From: Phyllobacteriaceae bacterium
GTDB lineage: Bacteria; Pseudomonadota; Alphaproteobacteria; Rhizobiales; Devosiaceae
NCBI GenBank assembly: GCA_012799265.1
Contig: JAAZLP010000297.1
Coordinates: forward strand, 1-34,751
Length of the DNA stretch: 34,751 nucleotides
Direction: 5' to 3'
How positions within the stretch are numbered: position 1 is the first letter of the stretch; every line of letters begins with the position of its first letter. Made by a program: the position numbers and the translations under genes. Below are positions 1 to 8,979 of the stretch, piece after piece. Under the pieces are notes generated by a model, which saw nothing but the letters and a program-made list of their open reading frames with translations, made no database searches and had not been told where the DNA came from.

Positions 1-1128
1 ATCGCGCTCGACCTTGGCCTGCGCAAGACACCCAGCCTGCCGCCGCTGGCGCATGGCGAAGAGTGGCAGGTGCATGGCGGCGGATTTTATCACATCCAGA
101 AATACCTCGTGGCGCCGGAATTTTTGCCCGAGCACCTGACCTGGTTCAAATGGGAAAGCTACGCGACCTGGCTATCGGGCGCCGTGCTGCTCATGCTGCT
201 CTATTATATCGGCGCTGATCTCTACCTCGTTGACCGGAACGTGCTCGACGTGCCGAGCTGGGTGGCAATCCTGCTGTCGGCAGGCTCGATTGTGCTGGGC
301 TGGCTGCTCTACGACACGCTCTGCAAGTCGCCGATCGGGCAATCGACAACCGGGCTGATGCTGGTGCTGTTCGCCATTCTGGTCGCGATGAGCTGGGGTT
401 ACACGCAGCTCTTCACCGGTCGCGCCGCGATGCTGCATATGGGCGCGTTCACCGCGACCATCATGACCATGAACGTCGCCGGGATCATCATTCCCAACCA
501 GAAGATCGTGGTGGCGGACCTCAAGGCCGGGCGGGTGCCGGATGCCAAATATGGAAAGATCGCCAAGCAGCGGAGCCTGCATAACAACTACCTGACGCTG
601 CCGGTCATCTTCTTCATGCTCTCGAGCCACTACCCGCTGGCCTTTGCGACGCAGTGGAACTGGATCATCGCCTCGCTGATCTTCCTGGTTGGCGTGGTGA
701 TCCGGCACTATTTCAACACGCGCCACGCGCGGAAGGGCAATCCGCACTGGACCTGGGCCGTGGCGGTGATCCTGATGCTGGTTATCGCGTGGCTGTCGAC
801 GGCGCCAAAGCTGCCTGGAGCGGGTGATGAAACGCCGGCGTCGGCCACTGGCGAGCGTTTCATGGCGGCGACCCATTTCGCGGAAGCCAGCCAGATCGTG
901 CAGGGCCGCTGCGGCATGTGCCATACCGCTGAGCCGGTGTGGGAAGGTGTCTATCAGGCGCCCAAGAACGTCATTCTCGACAGCGACATTGCCGTCGCCA
1001 ACCACGCGCATGACATCACCATGCAGGCCGGCTGGAGCCATGCCATGCCGCCAGGCAATGTGACCGAGATGACAGCGGCGGAACGCGCATTGCTCGTAGA
1101 ATGGTATCGCGAGGGCGCAGGCTCATGA
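1..1128 (+). CDS. puuD: Urate hydroxylase/oxidase PuuD, membrane-bound, cytochrome c fused (5' partial)
   Basis: The reading frame is open from base 1, so the start codon lies to the left of the window; 375 codons are visible. About seven hydrophobic membrane segments fill the first 260 residues, beginning with the conserved block around HGGGFYHIQKY typical of the PuuD (DUF989) family. The C-terminal 80 residues are a cytochrome c-like domain with one heme site, CGMCH, at bases 910-924. The known family role is oxidation of urate to 5-hydroxyisourate in the inner membrane, passing electrons to the respiratory chain rather than making H2O2 as soluble uricase does. The stop overlaps the guaD start by four bases (ATGA), so the two are almost certainly co-transcribed, and upstream purine genes such as xanthine dehydrogenase are likely just outside the window. 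Identification is firm; the exact redox partner is inferred. Confidence 0.93.
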   Translation: MALDLGLRKTPSLPPLAHGEEWQVHGGGFYHIQKYLVAPEFLPEHLTWFKWESYATWLSGAVLLMLLYYIGADLYLVDRNVLDVPSWVAILLSAGSIVLGWLLYDTLCKSPIGQSTTGLMLVLFAILVAMSWGYTQLFTGRAAMLHMGAFTATIMTMNVAGIIIPNQKIVVADLKAGRVPDAKYGKIAKQRSLHNNYLTLPVIFFMLSSHYPLAFATQWNWIIASLIFLVGVVIRHYFNTRHARKGNPHWTWAVAVILMLVIAWLSTAPKLPGAGDETPASATGERFMAATHFAEASQIVQGRCGMCHTAEPVWEGVYQAPKNVILDSDIAVANHAHDITMQAGWSHAMPPGNVTEMTAAERALLVEWYREGAGS

Positions 1129-2426
1129 GCCGGACAATCCTGCGCGGCCGGGTGCTGAGCTTTCATCGCGCGCCGCAGGGCATCGATGATGTCGAGAGCT
1201 ATCTTTATCTCGAGGATGGTGCCGTCAGCATTGAGGACGGGCTGGTCGTCGCGGTTGGCGATTTTGCCGAGGCGGAGACAGCAGGGGCGGTCATCATCGA
1301 CCATCGGCCCCATCTCATCATGCCGGGCTTCATCGACCTGCATCTGCACTATGTGCAGAGCAATATCATGGCCGCCTATGCCGGTTCGCTGCTCGAATGG
1401 CTCAACACCTACACCTTCATCGAAGAGCAAAAGTTTTCCCAACAGGGGCATGCCGATGCGGTGGCGGTCGACTTCTACGATGCGCTGATCCGGCACGGCA
1501 CGACGACGGCGGTCGCCTATTGCTCAAGCCATCCGCGTTCTGTCGACGCCTTCTTTGCCGAAGCGCAGCGGCGAAACATGCTGATGGTCGGCGGCAAGGT
1601 CATGATGGACCGCAATGCGCCGGAAGGTCTGCTTGATACGGCGCAGTCGGGCTATGACGATACCAAAGCGCTCATCGCGCGCTGGCATGGCCGGGGGCGC
1701 GGGCTCTATGCGATCTCGCCACGCTTTGCCATTACCTCCACGCCTGAACAGATGGAGGCCGCGCAAGCGCTCGTGGCAGAGCATCCAGAATGCTATGTGC
1801 AGACGCATCTCAGCGAGAATGATGCAGAAATCACATACTCGATGGAGCTCTATCCGGACGCCAAGGACTATACCGGCATCTACGAGGATTACGGGCTGCT
1901 TGGACGCAAGACCCTCCTCGGCCACTCTATCCATCTCAGCCATCGCGAGACCACCGTGCTGGCCGAAACGGGATCGGTGGCGGTATTCTGTCCTACATCG
2001 AACCTCTTCCTTGGCTCAGGGCTGTTCGATTGCGAGCGGCTGATGAGCAATGGGGTGCGGGTAGGCGTGGCAACCGATATTGGCGGTGGCACCAGTGTGT
2101 CGATGCTGCGTACGCTTGATGAAGGCTACAAGGTACTCCAGCTCAAGGGGCAGCGATTGAACCCCCTAGCGTCGTTCCATATGGCGACAAGGGGCAATGC
2201 CGAGGCACTGGGGCTCGAGGAGACAATCGGCTCCATCGCGCCCGGGCGGGCCGCCGATCTCATCGTGCTGGATTCCGGAGCGACGCCAACCATGCGGCTG
2301 CGCAAGTCGACACTCGGAAGCCTCGCGGAAGAGCTGTTCCTGCTGCAAACATTGGGCGACGACCGGGCCATTGCCGAAGTCTATGTAGCTGGCGCAAGAG
2401 CGAAGTCTACTTTAGGCGGGTTGTGA
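1125..2426 (+). CDS. guaD: Guanine deaminase
   Basis: This 433-residue amidohydrolase hydrolyses guanine to xanthine and ammonia. The zinc ligands expected of the family are visible: the HLH pair at residues 73-75 in PGFIDLHLH, H228 in HLSEN, H267 in LGHSIHLSH, and D318 in the ATDIGGGTS motif characteristic of guanine deaminases. The frame also contains an upstream start at 1101, but the ATG at 1125 overlaps the puuD stop (ATGA) and gives the usual N-terminus, so I chose it. Length fits the family (about 430-450). Together with puuD it forms a purine catabolism unit: guanine to xanthine here, xanthine to urate by enzymes outside the window, and urate oxidation by PuuD. Confidence 0.95.
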   Translation: MSRTILRGRVLSFHRAPQGIDDVESYLYLEDGAVSIEDGLVVAVGDFAEAETAGAVIIDHRPHLIMPGFIDLHLHYVQSNIMAAYAGSLLEWLNTYTFIEEQKFSQQGHADAVAVDFYDALIRHGTTTAVAYCSSHPRSVDAFFAEAQRRNMLMVGGKVMMDRNAPEGLLDTAQSGYDDTKALIARWHGRGRGLYAISPRFAITSTPEQMEAAQALVAEHPECYVQTHLSENDAEITYSMELYPDAKDYTGIYEDYGLLGRKTLLGHSIHLSHRETTVLAETGSVAVFCPTSNLFLGSGLFDCERLMSNGVRVGVATDIGGGTSVSMLRTLDEGYKVLQLKGQRLNPLASFHMATRGNAEALGLEETIGSIAPGRAADLIVLDSGATPTMRLRKSTLGSLAEELFLLQTLGDDRAIAEVYVAGARAKSTLGGL

Positions 2427-2446
2427 CTAGACCAGAGCTGGCCTAG
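2427..2446. promoter_or_regulatory. Imperfect dyad directly after guaD stop
   Basis: CTAGACCA (2427-2434) and TGGCCTAG (2439-2446) pair with one mismatch around GAGC. It begins right after the guaD stop codon and ends 31 bases before the glcB start. It could be an operator for glcB or a weak terminator of the puuD-guaD transcript; there is only a short TTT after it. No regulator can be named. Confidence 0.25.
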
Positions 2447-2477
2447 TTTCGCCACGAAACTTGTTACCGAGGCATTT

Positions 2478-4649
2478 ATGACCGAGTACCTGACCAAATC
2501 CGGCCTTTCCGTGCATCCGCTTCTCGTCGATTTTGTAGAGAAAGAGGCGCTTCCGGGGACCTCGGTATCGGTCGAGCAGTTCTGGGATGGGTTTGCGGCC
2601 ATGCTCAAGGAGCATGTGCCGACCAATGCGCGACTTTTGGCGCGGCGCGAGGAACTGCAGGGCCAGGTCGACGAATGGCACCATAAGTACGGTCCTGTCG
2701 CCAGCAATCCGCAAGGATATGAATTCTTCCTGCGCGAGATTGGTTATGTCGTCGATGAGCCGGCGGATTTCACGATTGAGACCGAAGGACTGGATCCGGA
2801 AATTTCGTCCATCTGCGGGCCGCAGCTGGTGGTGCCGGTCTCCAATGCCCGCTACGCGCTGAACGCTGCCAATGCACGCTGGGGCAGCCTCTATGATGCG
2901 CTTTATGGTACCGATGTCATTGCGCAGGACGGCGAGCTGGCACCGGGCAAGGCCTATAACCCGGCGCGTGGCGCGGCTGTGGTGGCGCGTGCGGCAGAAT
3001 TTCTCGACAGCGCCGTGCCGCTGGCCGGTGGCAGCCACAAGGATGTGACGGGCTATCACATTGTCAGCGAAGGCGAAGCCAAGGTTCTGGTCGTCGATAC
3101 ACCAGCGGGCCGCACCGGCTTGCGCGATCCGGGCGCGTTTGTTGGTTATGCCGGTACGGAAAGGGCCGGCGAGATCGTCCTCAAGCACAATGGCCTCCAC
3201 ATCATTCTGGTGATTGCGCCGGAAACGCCGATTGGCTCGACCCATGCGGCTGGCCTCAGCGATGTGATCGTTGAAGCGGCGCTGACGACCATTCAGGACT
3301 GCGAAGACTCGGTCGCGGCGGTGGACGCCGAAGACAAGGTGGGCGTCTATCGCAACTGGCTGGGCCTGATGAACGGCACGCTGGAGGACACCTTTGAAAA
3401 GGGCGGCAAGACCGTCACCCGCAAGCTCAAGGCCGATCGGTCCTATAAGGACGTCAACGGCAATGAGCTGGTGCTGAAGGGACGCTCGCTGCTGCTGGTG
3501 CGCAATGTCGGACACCTGATGACCACCGACGCCGTGCTGCTGGATGGCAAGCCGGTTGGCGAAGGGCTGATGGACGCTGCCGTCACCGCACTCTGCGCCA
3601 TGCACGACAAGGGCAATAATTCGCGCACCGGGGCGACCTATGTGGTGAAGCCGAAAATGCATGGTCCGGAAGAAGTCGCTTTTGCCTGCGCGATCTTTGC
3701 GTCGGTCGAGAACTTTCTCGGTCTCAAGCCGAAGACCATCAAGATCGGCATCATGGATGAGGAGCGCCGGACTTCGGCCAACCTCAAGGCCGCGATCTAT
3801 GAGGCGCGCGATCGCGTCTTCTTCATCAATACCGGCTTCCTTGACCGTACCGGCGATGAAATCCACACCTCGATGGAAGCCGGCCCGGTCTTGCGCAAGG
3901 ACGAGATCAAGAGCGAAAAGTGGATCGCGTCCTATGAGGACCGCAATGTGCTGATCGGTCTGGCCGCCGGGTTCTCCGGCAAGGCGCAGATCGGCAAGGG
4001 CATGTGGGCGCGTCCGGACGATATGGCGGCGATGATGGATGCCAAGATCGGCCATCCGAATTCAGGCGCCAATACTGCCTGGGTGCCGTCGCCGACCGCG
4101 GCAACGCTGCATGCGCTGCACTATCATCAGGTGGATGTGTTCGAGGCGCAGAAGCGTCGGCACAATCAAGAACTGCCGGGCCTGATCGATCTCTTCTCTA
4201 TGCCGGTGCAGGCGCCCAATTCGCTGAGCCGCGAGGAGATCACCCGCGAGCTGGAAAACAATGCGCAGGGTATTCTGGGCTATGTGGTCCGCTGGGTGCA
4301 GCAGGGCGTTGGCTGTTCCAAGGTGCCGGACATCAACAATGTCGGGCTGATGGAAGACCGCGCGACCTGCCGTATCTCGGCGCAGGCGGTGGCCAACTGG
4401 CTGCGCCATGGTCTTGTCACCCGCGACGAGGTGACCTCGGTGTTCGAGCGCATGGCTGTCATCGTTGACCAGCAGAATGAGGGCGACCCGATCTATCGCC
4501 CGATGGCGGAAAACTATCACTCGGTGGCTTTCCAGGCGGCGCTTGAGCTGGCGCTGCACGGTGCGGAACAGCCGAGCGGCTATACCGAGCCGATCCTTCA
4601 CGCCGCGCGCCGCAAGGTTAAGGCGCGCGAGGCCGCCAAGCAGGCGTGA
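2478..4649 (+). CDS. glcB: Malate synthase G
   Basis: A 723-residue protein matching the usual length of the large, monomeric malate synthase isoform. It condenses glyoxylate with acetyl-CoA to give malate and CoA. Visible family blocks include VYRNWLGLMNG, DEERRTSANLK, FINTGFLDRTGDEIHTSMEAGP and GLMEDRATCRISAQ; D627 in the last block corresponds to the catalytic base region of the family. It starts 51 bases after guaD, on the same strand. Glyoxylate is the two-carbon end product of allantoin and ureidoglycolate breakdown, so the position next to purine genes suggests it drains purine-derived glyoxylate, besides serving glycolate or acetate growth. That link is inference from context. A 542-codon open frame on the opposite strand within it is a composition artefact. 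Confidence 0.97.
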   Translation: MTEYLTKSGLSVHPLLVDFVEKEALPGTSVSVEQFWDGFAAMLKEHVPTNARLLARREELQGQVDEWHHKYGPVASNPQGYEFFLREIGYVVDEPADFTIETEGLDPEISSICGPQLVVPVSNARYALNAANARWGSLYDALYGTDVIAQDGELAPGKAYNPARGAAVVARAAEFLDSAVPLAGGSHKDVTGYHIVSEGEAKVLVVDTPAGRTGLRDPGAFVGYAGTERAGEIVLKHNGLHIILVIAPETPIGSTHAAGLSDVIVEAALTTIQDCEDSVAAVDAEDKVGVYRNWLGLMNGTLEDTFEKGGKTVTRKLKADRSYKDVNGNELVLKGRSLLLVRNVGHLMTTDAVLLDGKPVGEGLMDAAVTALCAMHDKGNNSRTGATYVVKPKMHGPEEVAFACAIFASVENFLGLKPKTIKIGIMDEERRTSANLKAAIYEARDRVFFINTGFLDRTGDEIHTSMEAGPVLRKDEIKSEKWIASYEDRNVLIGLAAGFSGKAQIGKGMWARPDDMAAMMDAKIGHPNSGANTAWVPSPTAATLHALHYHQVDVFEAQKRRHNQELPGLIDLFSMPVQAPNSLSREEITRELENNAQGILGYVVRWVQQGVGCSKVPDINNVGLMEDRATCRISAQAVANWLRHGLVTRDEVTSVFERMAVIVDQQNEGDPIYRPMAENYHSVAFQAALELALHGAEQPSGYTEPILHAARRKVKAREAAKQA

Positions 4650-4688
4650 CCGGCGAATTGCATTCGCTGACGATACTGTAACAAGACT

Positions 4689-4763
4689 GTCCTCGGGCTT
4701 GACCCGAGGACCTGCTGCCGCGCCTGCTTCGATTGAGAGGCGTCCTCGGGTCAAGCCCGAGGG
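4689..4763. repeat. Two mutually inverted palindromic repeat units (REP/BIME-like)
   Basis: Unit 1 (4689-4711) contains CCTCGGGCTTGACCCGAGG, itself a near-perfect palindrome. Unit 2 (4742-4763) contains CCTCGGGTCAAGCCCGAGG, the exact reverse complement of unit 1. The units are separated by 30 bases. They lie in the 150-base gap between the converging glcB and CocE-like genes. Either unit alone can form a stem, and the two can pair into one long stem. This arrangement resembles bacterial interspersed mosaic elements and may serve as a bidirectional transcription barrier. Confidence 0.8.
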
Positions 4764-4799
4764 CGGCGTGGTGCGTGTCGCATTCCGATGGGCTGCAGC

Positions 4800-6428
4800 C
4801 TATTGCACGACGTAGGTCGGCAGGGTGAGCGTCGTGCCCTCGTGGAAGAGCTCGATGTCATTGGCCCGCAGGGTCTTTGCCGTGTTGATTGGCTCGTCGG
4901 TGCCGAGGTTGCGGGCATACCGAGGATGCGCGCCTGAGGCGATGAGGACGCGCAGGCGGTGGCCGGCGCGGAAGCAATGGGCGGTCGCGTGGAGCGGGAT
5001 GGTCAGATGCCATGAGCCGTCCGTTTCCTTCGGCGTTTCCGGCGTCACGCGGATAAAGCCATCGCAGATATTGCGGGAGACGCCATTGGGGTCGACGTCG
5101 CTGAGGCGGACGAAGAAGTCGGCATGGGGCAGAGCCGCCCAGGCGTGCAGGCTCGCCTTGCACGGACCGATGATGGTGAGGTCCCGGGTCAGAACCGGGC
5201 CGGTATAGACAAGGGTGTCATCACGCTCTTCGAGCGACGCCTGATCGACAGCGCCTGCGCCGGTAAAGGCGAAAATTGCGCCGCCGAGATTGGGCGTCGG
5301 GTCGGCCGGGTCATATCGATAGGTGTCGCTGCCGGTGCCGGCTGGTGCGTGGGGGCTTAGTTCGCCGGGGCCGGAGATTCGCAGGGTGAGCGGTTGTGGC
5401 GGGCCGGGCGGATAGTGGTCGAATTCGTGCCATTCCTCGAGGCCGGAGATGTGGAGGCGAACGGGGCGCTTCCGCAGACCTGTGTCGTCGCCCATGAGCT
5501 TGGCGCGCATCCAGAGGATGGTCTCGCGGAGATTGTCGCGCTGAAGCTCCTCGGCAACGTGAAACCAGGTGCCAATGGTGAGATAGGGCGTGTGGCCCAG
5601 CTCGACGAGGCGCTGGTAGTCGGCCAGCAGCGGATCAAGCATGAAATCATACCAGCCGGAAATGAAATGCACCGGCGGGGTGGTTTCACTGAGGCGATGG
5701 CTGTGGTCGAGATCGATCCAGAAATCGTCATTGCCGATGGCGTTCTCGAACCAATGGCGCCAGAAGCCGATCTTGTGGCCGACCGCTTTCCTGTCGGCTT
5801 CGATCAAAGGCAGGACGGCGGCAGCGCGCTCGGTGCGGCGCTCGATGTCGCCGGAAAACATGCGAGCCGCAGTGGAGAGGGGGCGGCTGCGCAGACCCTC
5901 GATCACCTGCACCCAGGAGAGCCAGAGATTGAGATGGAAGGCGCCGGAGGGGAAGACGACGGGGCGGAAGTTTGACGTCGTGACCTTGGTGGCGAGGGCG
6001 GCGGTGGGCGGCAGGGCGTCGCTGATCGCCCATTGGGCGTAGCCGAGATAGGAGGGGCCGGTGAGGCCGATGCGGCCATCGAACCAGGGCTGGGACTTGA
6101 TCCACTCGAGCGTCGCGAGGCCGTCGGCGCGCTCATTGGTGAAGGGATCGAATTCGCCGCCCGAGCGCTCGGTGCCGCGACAGGCCTGGATGACGACATG
6201 GAAGCCGCGTTCGGCATAGGCCTCGCAGATGGCGCCGAAGCCGCTGCGGCCATAGGGGAGACGCATGAGGATGGTCGGGTGCGGGCCCTCGGCCTTGGGC
6301 GCGTAATGATCGGTCTTGAGGATGACGCCATCATGCATGGTGAGCGGAATGCCGCGGGTTTTCTTCACGCTGTTGAGGCGTGGCGGTAGGTCTTCGATCC
6401 ACGCCAGGAACAGCGACGGCAGGCTCAT
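4800..6428 (-). CDS. CocE/NonD family alpha/beta hydrolase (acyl esterase or X-Pro peptidase-like)
   Basis: This 542-residue protein has an N-terminal alpha/beta-hydrolase (S15 peptidase/CocE) domain and a C-terminal jelly-roll PepX_C-like domain. Predicted catalytic residues are S126 in GLTGPSYLG, D261 in SGWYDFML, and H290 in GTWFH, at the spacing expected of cocaine esterase-type enzymes. The MHDGV motif at residue 31 is the usual family start of the catalytic domain. No signal peptide is visible, so it is probably cytoplasmic. Its start lies only four bases after the ade stop, so it is transcribed with adenine deaminase. The natural substrate cannot be read from the sequence; esters, amides or dipeptides are all possible. 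The family assignment is firm. Confidence 0.88.
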   Translation of the reverse strand: MSLPSLFLAWIEDLPPRLNSVKKTRGIPLTMHDGVILKTDHYAPKAEGPHPTILMRLPYGRSGFGAICEAYAERGFHVVIQACRGTERSGGEFDPFTNERADGLATLEWIKSQPWFDGRIGLTGPSYLGYAQWAISDALPPTAALATKVTTSNFRPVVFPSGAFHLNLWLSWVQVIEGLRSRPLSTAARMFSGDIERRTERAAAVLPLIEADRKAVGHKIGFWRHWFENAIGNDDFWIDLDHSHRLSETTPPVHFISGWYDFMLDPLLADYQRLVELGHTPYLTIGTWFHVAEELQRDNLRETILWMRAKLMGDDTGLRKRPVRLHISGLEEWHEFDHYPPGPPQPLTLRISGPGELSPHAPAGTGSDTYRYDPADPTPNLGGAIFAFTGAGAVDQASLEERDDTLVYTGPVLTRDLTIIGPCKASLHAWAALPHADFFVRLSDVDPNGVSRNICDGFIRVTPETPKETDGSWHLTIPLHATAHCFRAGHRLRVLIASGAHPRYARNLGTDEPINTAKTLRANDIELFHEGTTLTLPTYVVQ

Positions 6429-6432
6429 GGGC

Positions 6433-8166
6433 TCAGCTCACGAAATCAAACTTGTCGACATCGAAAAGGCCGTGATCGGTCATCTTGAGATGCGGGATGA
6501 CGGGGAGAGCGAGAAAGGCAACTTGGAGGAAGGGCTCGGGCAGCACGCAGTCAAGCGCCTTGGCCGCGTCGCGCAGGTGATGGAGGTCATGCGATACTTC
6601 CTCGAAGGATTTCTCGCTCATCAGGCCCGCGATCGGGAGACCAAGCTCCGCCGTGACCGCGCCCTTGTCTGAGACAACGAAGCCGCCGCCGAGCTGGATC
6701 AGTCGATTGACGGCGACAGCCATGTCTTCATCCGTCGCGCCGACGACAGTGATGTTGTGGCTGTCATGGCCGACCGAGGAGGCGATGGCGCCGCGCTTGA
6801 GGCCGAAGCCGGTAACGAAGGAGCGGCCGATATTGCCGTTCTTGCCGTGACGTTCGATGACGGCCACCTTGATGACGTCGGCGGCGAGATCAGGCTGGAG
6901 ACCCTTTTCGGTGGTTTCGAGCGTGGCTTCCTCACGGAAGGTGAGGATGAGGCCGGGGCGCACGCCAATGACGGGGACGCGGTTCTGTCCGGGCTTGGGC
7001 TCCGTGATGAAGGCGTCGGTGTTGAGGGGCTTTGCCTTCATGGAGGAGAGCCCGACGGGCGCCACATGCTCGCGGCTATCGAAGAGGGCCTGGGTGACGA
7101 GGCGGCCGGCAGCGATGACGTCGGAGACGCGGCAATCTTCCAGGCTGTCGAGAATGGCAATGTCGGCACGCCAGCCCGGGCCGAGGAGACCCCGATCCTT
7201 GAGGCCGAAGATGCGGGCAGCGGAGTAACTGGCCGCGCGATAGACATGGTGCAAGGGGCGGCCCAGGGCGATGAGGCGGCGGATGGAGCTGTCGAGGTGG
7301 CCCTCTTCGGCGATGTCCAGCGGATTACGGTCATCAGTACAGAGGGCGACGAAGCTTGAGGTGTTCTCGTCGAGGATTTCGGCGAGGGCATTGAGGTCCT
7401 TGGAGACTGATCCCTCTCGGATGAGGATGGCCATGCCCTTGGCAAGTTTCTCGCGGGCTTCGGCAGCGCTGGTGGCTTCGTGATCGGTGCGGATGCCGGC
7501 GGCGAGATAGCCATTGAGCGCGGTGCCCAGCACGAGGGGCGCATGACCGTCGATATGACCATTCTGGAAGGCGAGGAGCTTTGCGATGATGCCCGGATCG
7601 CCATTCAGAACGCCGGGGAAATTCATCATTTCGGCCAGGCCAACGACCTTGGGATGGCTGCGGAAGGGCAGGAGGTCGTCGATTTCGAGCTGCGCGCCGG
7701 AAGTTTCGAAGCCGGTGGCAGGGACGCAGGAGGAGAGATTAACCCGCACATCCATGATGGTGCGCTCGGCGCAGTTTAGGAAATAGCGAATGCCTTCGGC
7801 GCCTAGGACATTGGCAATCTCATGGGGGTCGCAGAGCACGGTGGTGACGCCATGCGGCAGGACGCCGCGGTCGAATTCGAGCGGGGTGACGAGCGAGGAT
7901 TCGATGTGGAGATGGGTATCGATGAAACCAGGGACGGCGAAGCGGCCTGTGCCGTCGATGATCTCATAGCCTTCATAGTGCCCGTGTGTGCCGACGATGC
8001 GATCGGCGACGATGGCGATGTCGGTGGTGGTGACGGCGCCGGTGATGACATCGAGCAACCCGACATTGCGGATGACGAGGTCCGCCGGTTCCTTGTCCTG
8101 TCCGGCCATGATCATTCGGGTGAGCAGGGCGGCGTCATTCATCATGGAAAACTCTTGACTGGACAT
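6433..8166 (-). CDS. ade: Adenine deaminase (amidohydrolase type)
   Basis: This 577-residue enzyme converts adenine to hypoxanthine and ammonia. It has the composite amidohydrolase pattern of bacterial adenine deaminases: PGFIDTHLHIESS with metal ligands H85 and H87, the DPHEIANV motif at 113-120, and the C-terminal GHDSHN block typical of this family. Start choice is uncertain: ATG at 8166 or the ATGATG pair at 8145/8142, neither with a strong ribosome site. The downstream CocE-like gene begins four bases after its stop. It faces guaD across the repeat pair and glcB, so both guanine and adenine deamination sit in one 8-kb block, feeding xanthine and hypoxanthine to the oxidation route that ends at PuuD. 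Confidence 0.94.
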   Translation of the reverse strand: MSSQEFSMMNDAALLTRMIMAGQDKEPADLVIRNVGLLDVITGAVTTTDIAIVADRIVGTHGHYEGYEIIDGTGRFAVPGFIDTHLHIESSLVTPLEFDRGVLPHGVTTVLCDPHEIANVLGAEGIRYFLNCAERTIMDVRVNLSSCVPATGFETSGAQLEIDDLLPFRSHPKVVGLAEMMNFPGVLNGDPGIIAKLLAFQNGHIDGHAPLVLGTALNGYLAAGIRTDHEATSAAEAREKLAKGMAILIREGSVSKDLNALAEILDENTSSFVALCTDDRNPLDIAEEGHLDSSIRRLIALGRPLHHVYRAASYSAARIFGLKDRGLLGPGWRADIAILDSLEDCRVSDVIAAGRLVTQALFDSREHVAPVGLSSMKAKPLNTDAFITEPKPGQNRVPVIGVRPGLILTFREEATLETTEKGLQPDLAADVIKVAVIERHGKNGNIGRSFVTGFGLKRGAIASSVGHDSHNITVVGATDEDMAVAVNRLIQLGGGFVVSDKGAVTAELGLPIAGLMSEKSFEEVSHDLHHLRDAAKALDCVLPEPFLQVAFLALPVIPHLKMTDHGLFDVDKFDFVS

Positions 8167-8276
8167 GCCTTGAGGGTCCGCTGCCCGCGGAGCGGCGTCA
8201 AGCCCCGCATTGGGGATGCGGAACCGCGATCATGTCGGGACGTTGCTGGTGGACACGTTTTAATCCGGAGGCACGC

Positions 8277-8435
8277 ATGGAAACCTACGATCCCCACAAG
8301 TCCAAGACGGAAGTCCGTCAGGCAAGCCCGAGGAAGATGAATTCCCGTGTTCTCGTGATCTCGCTTGTCGCCGTGGTCCTGATCTTCGCGGTGCTGCTGA
8401 TCATCTTCAACACCACTCAGCCGGGTAATATCTGA
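8277..8435 (+). CDS. Small single-span membrane protein, 52 residues, unknown
   Basis: A CCGGAGG ribosome site at 8265-8271 sits five bases before the ATG at 8277, which decides the start over an in-frame ATG at 8232 without such a site. The first 22 residues are polar and basic (KSKTEVRQASPRK), followed by one long hydrophobic helix at about 24-45 and a short polar tail. It begins 110 bases from the divergent ade start and ends 28 bases before the MgtC-like gene, so the two may be co-expressed. I do not recognise the family. The strong ribosome site and clean topology make it a likely real gene. Confidence 0.7.
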   Translation: METYDPHKSKTEVRQASPRKMNSRVLVISLVAVVLIFAVLLIIFNTTQPGNI

Positions 8436-8463
8436 CACCAAGCCTTGCGCCTCGGAGGGCGGA

Positions 8464-8979
8464 ATGGATTTCGGCAATAGCTATGGACTAGTCGATACCT
8501 ACCTGCCGCAGCACATCATTGCCATTCGCATCATGTTGGCGGCGGTCTTCGGCGCCATGATCGGCTTCGAACGCGAGATCAATACGGCTGGGGCCGGGCT
8601 CAGGACCCACATTCTGGTCTCGGTCGCGGCCGCACTCTTCACCATACTGGCGTTCGAAATCTTTCATACGATCGAAACCGGCGAGGGCGAGACGCGGGCT
8701 GATCCGATCCGCGCTGTCGAAGCGGTCACGGCCGGAATCGCCTTTCTTGGCGCCGGCGCAATCTTTCGCAGTGGCGGGGGCGTGCAGGGGCTGACAACAG
8801 GCGCCGGCATGTGGCTGGCGGGCGCCGTGGGGCTCGCGTCGGCGCTCGGATTTTACTTCATCGCCTTCGGCGTGGCCGCTCTGGCCGTCGTGGTCATGGC
8901 CGCGTTGAAGGCCTTTGCCCATCGCGTATTACGTCACAATGTTTCGGAAGTGCCGGTGGGGCGTGGGGAGAAGTCTTAA
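8464..8979 (+). CDS. MgtC/SapB family membrane protein
   Basis: This 171-residue protein contains the MgtC family core: an N-terminal helix, the GAMIGFERE motif, the GLRTHILV segment, the AGIAFLGAGAIF segment and the GLTTGAGMWLAGAVGLA block, with four to five membrane segments. A GGAGG site lies five bases before the ATG. Some family members support survival at low magnesium or inhibit the F-type ATPase; many others have unknown roles, so function should not be over-read. There is no magnesium transporter gene next to it. Its last codons carry one arm of an inverted repeat whose partner lies just after the stop. Confidence 0.88.
   Translation: MDFGNSYGLVDTYLPQHIIAIRIMLAAVFGAMIGFEREINTAGAGLRTHILVSVAAALFTILAFEIFHTIETGEGETRADPIRAVEAVTAGIAFLGAGAIFRSGGGVQGLTTGAGMWLAGAVGLASALGFYFIAFGVAALAVVVMAALKAFAHRVLRHNVSEVPVGRGEKS

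Noticed and set aside
2427..4055. 542-codon open frame on the minus strand opposite glcB
   Set aside because: It lies wholly opposite a firmly identified malate synthase; high GC removes stop codons, and the product matches no known family.
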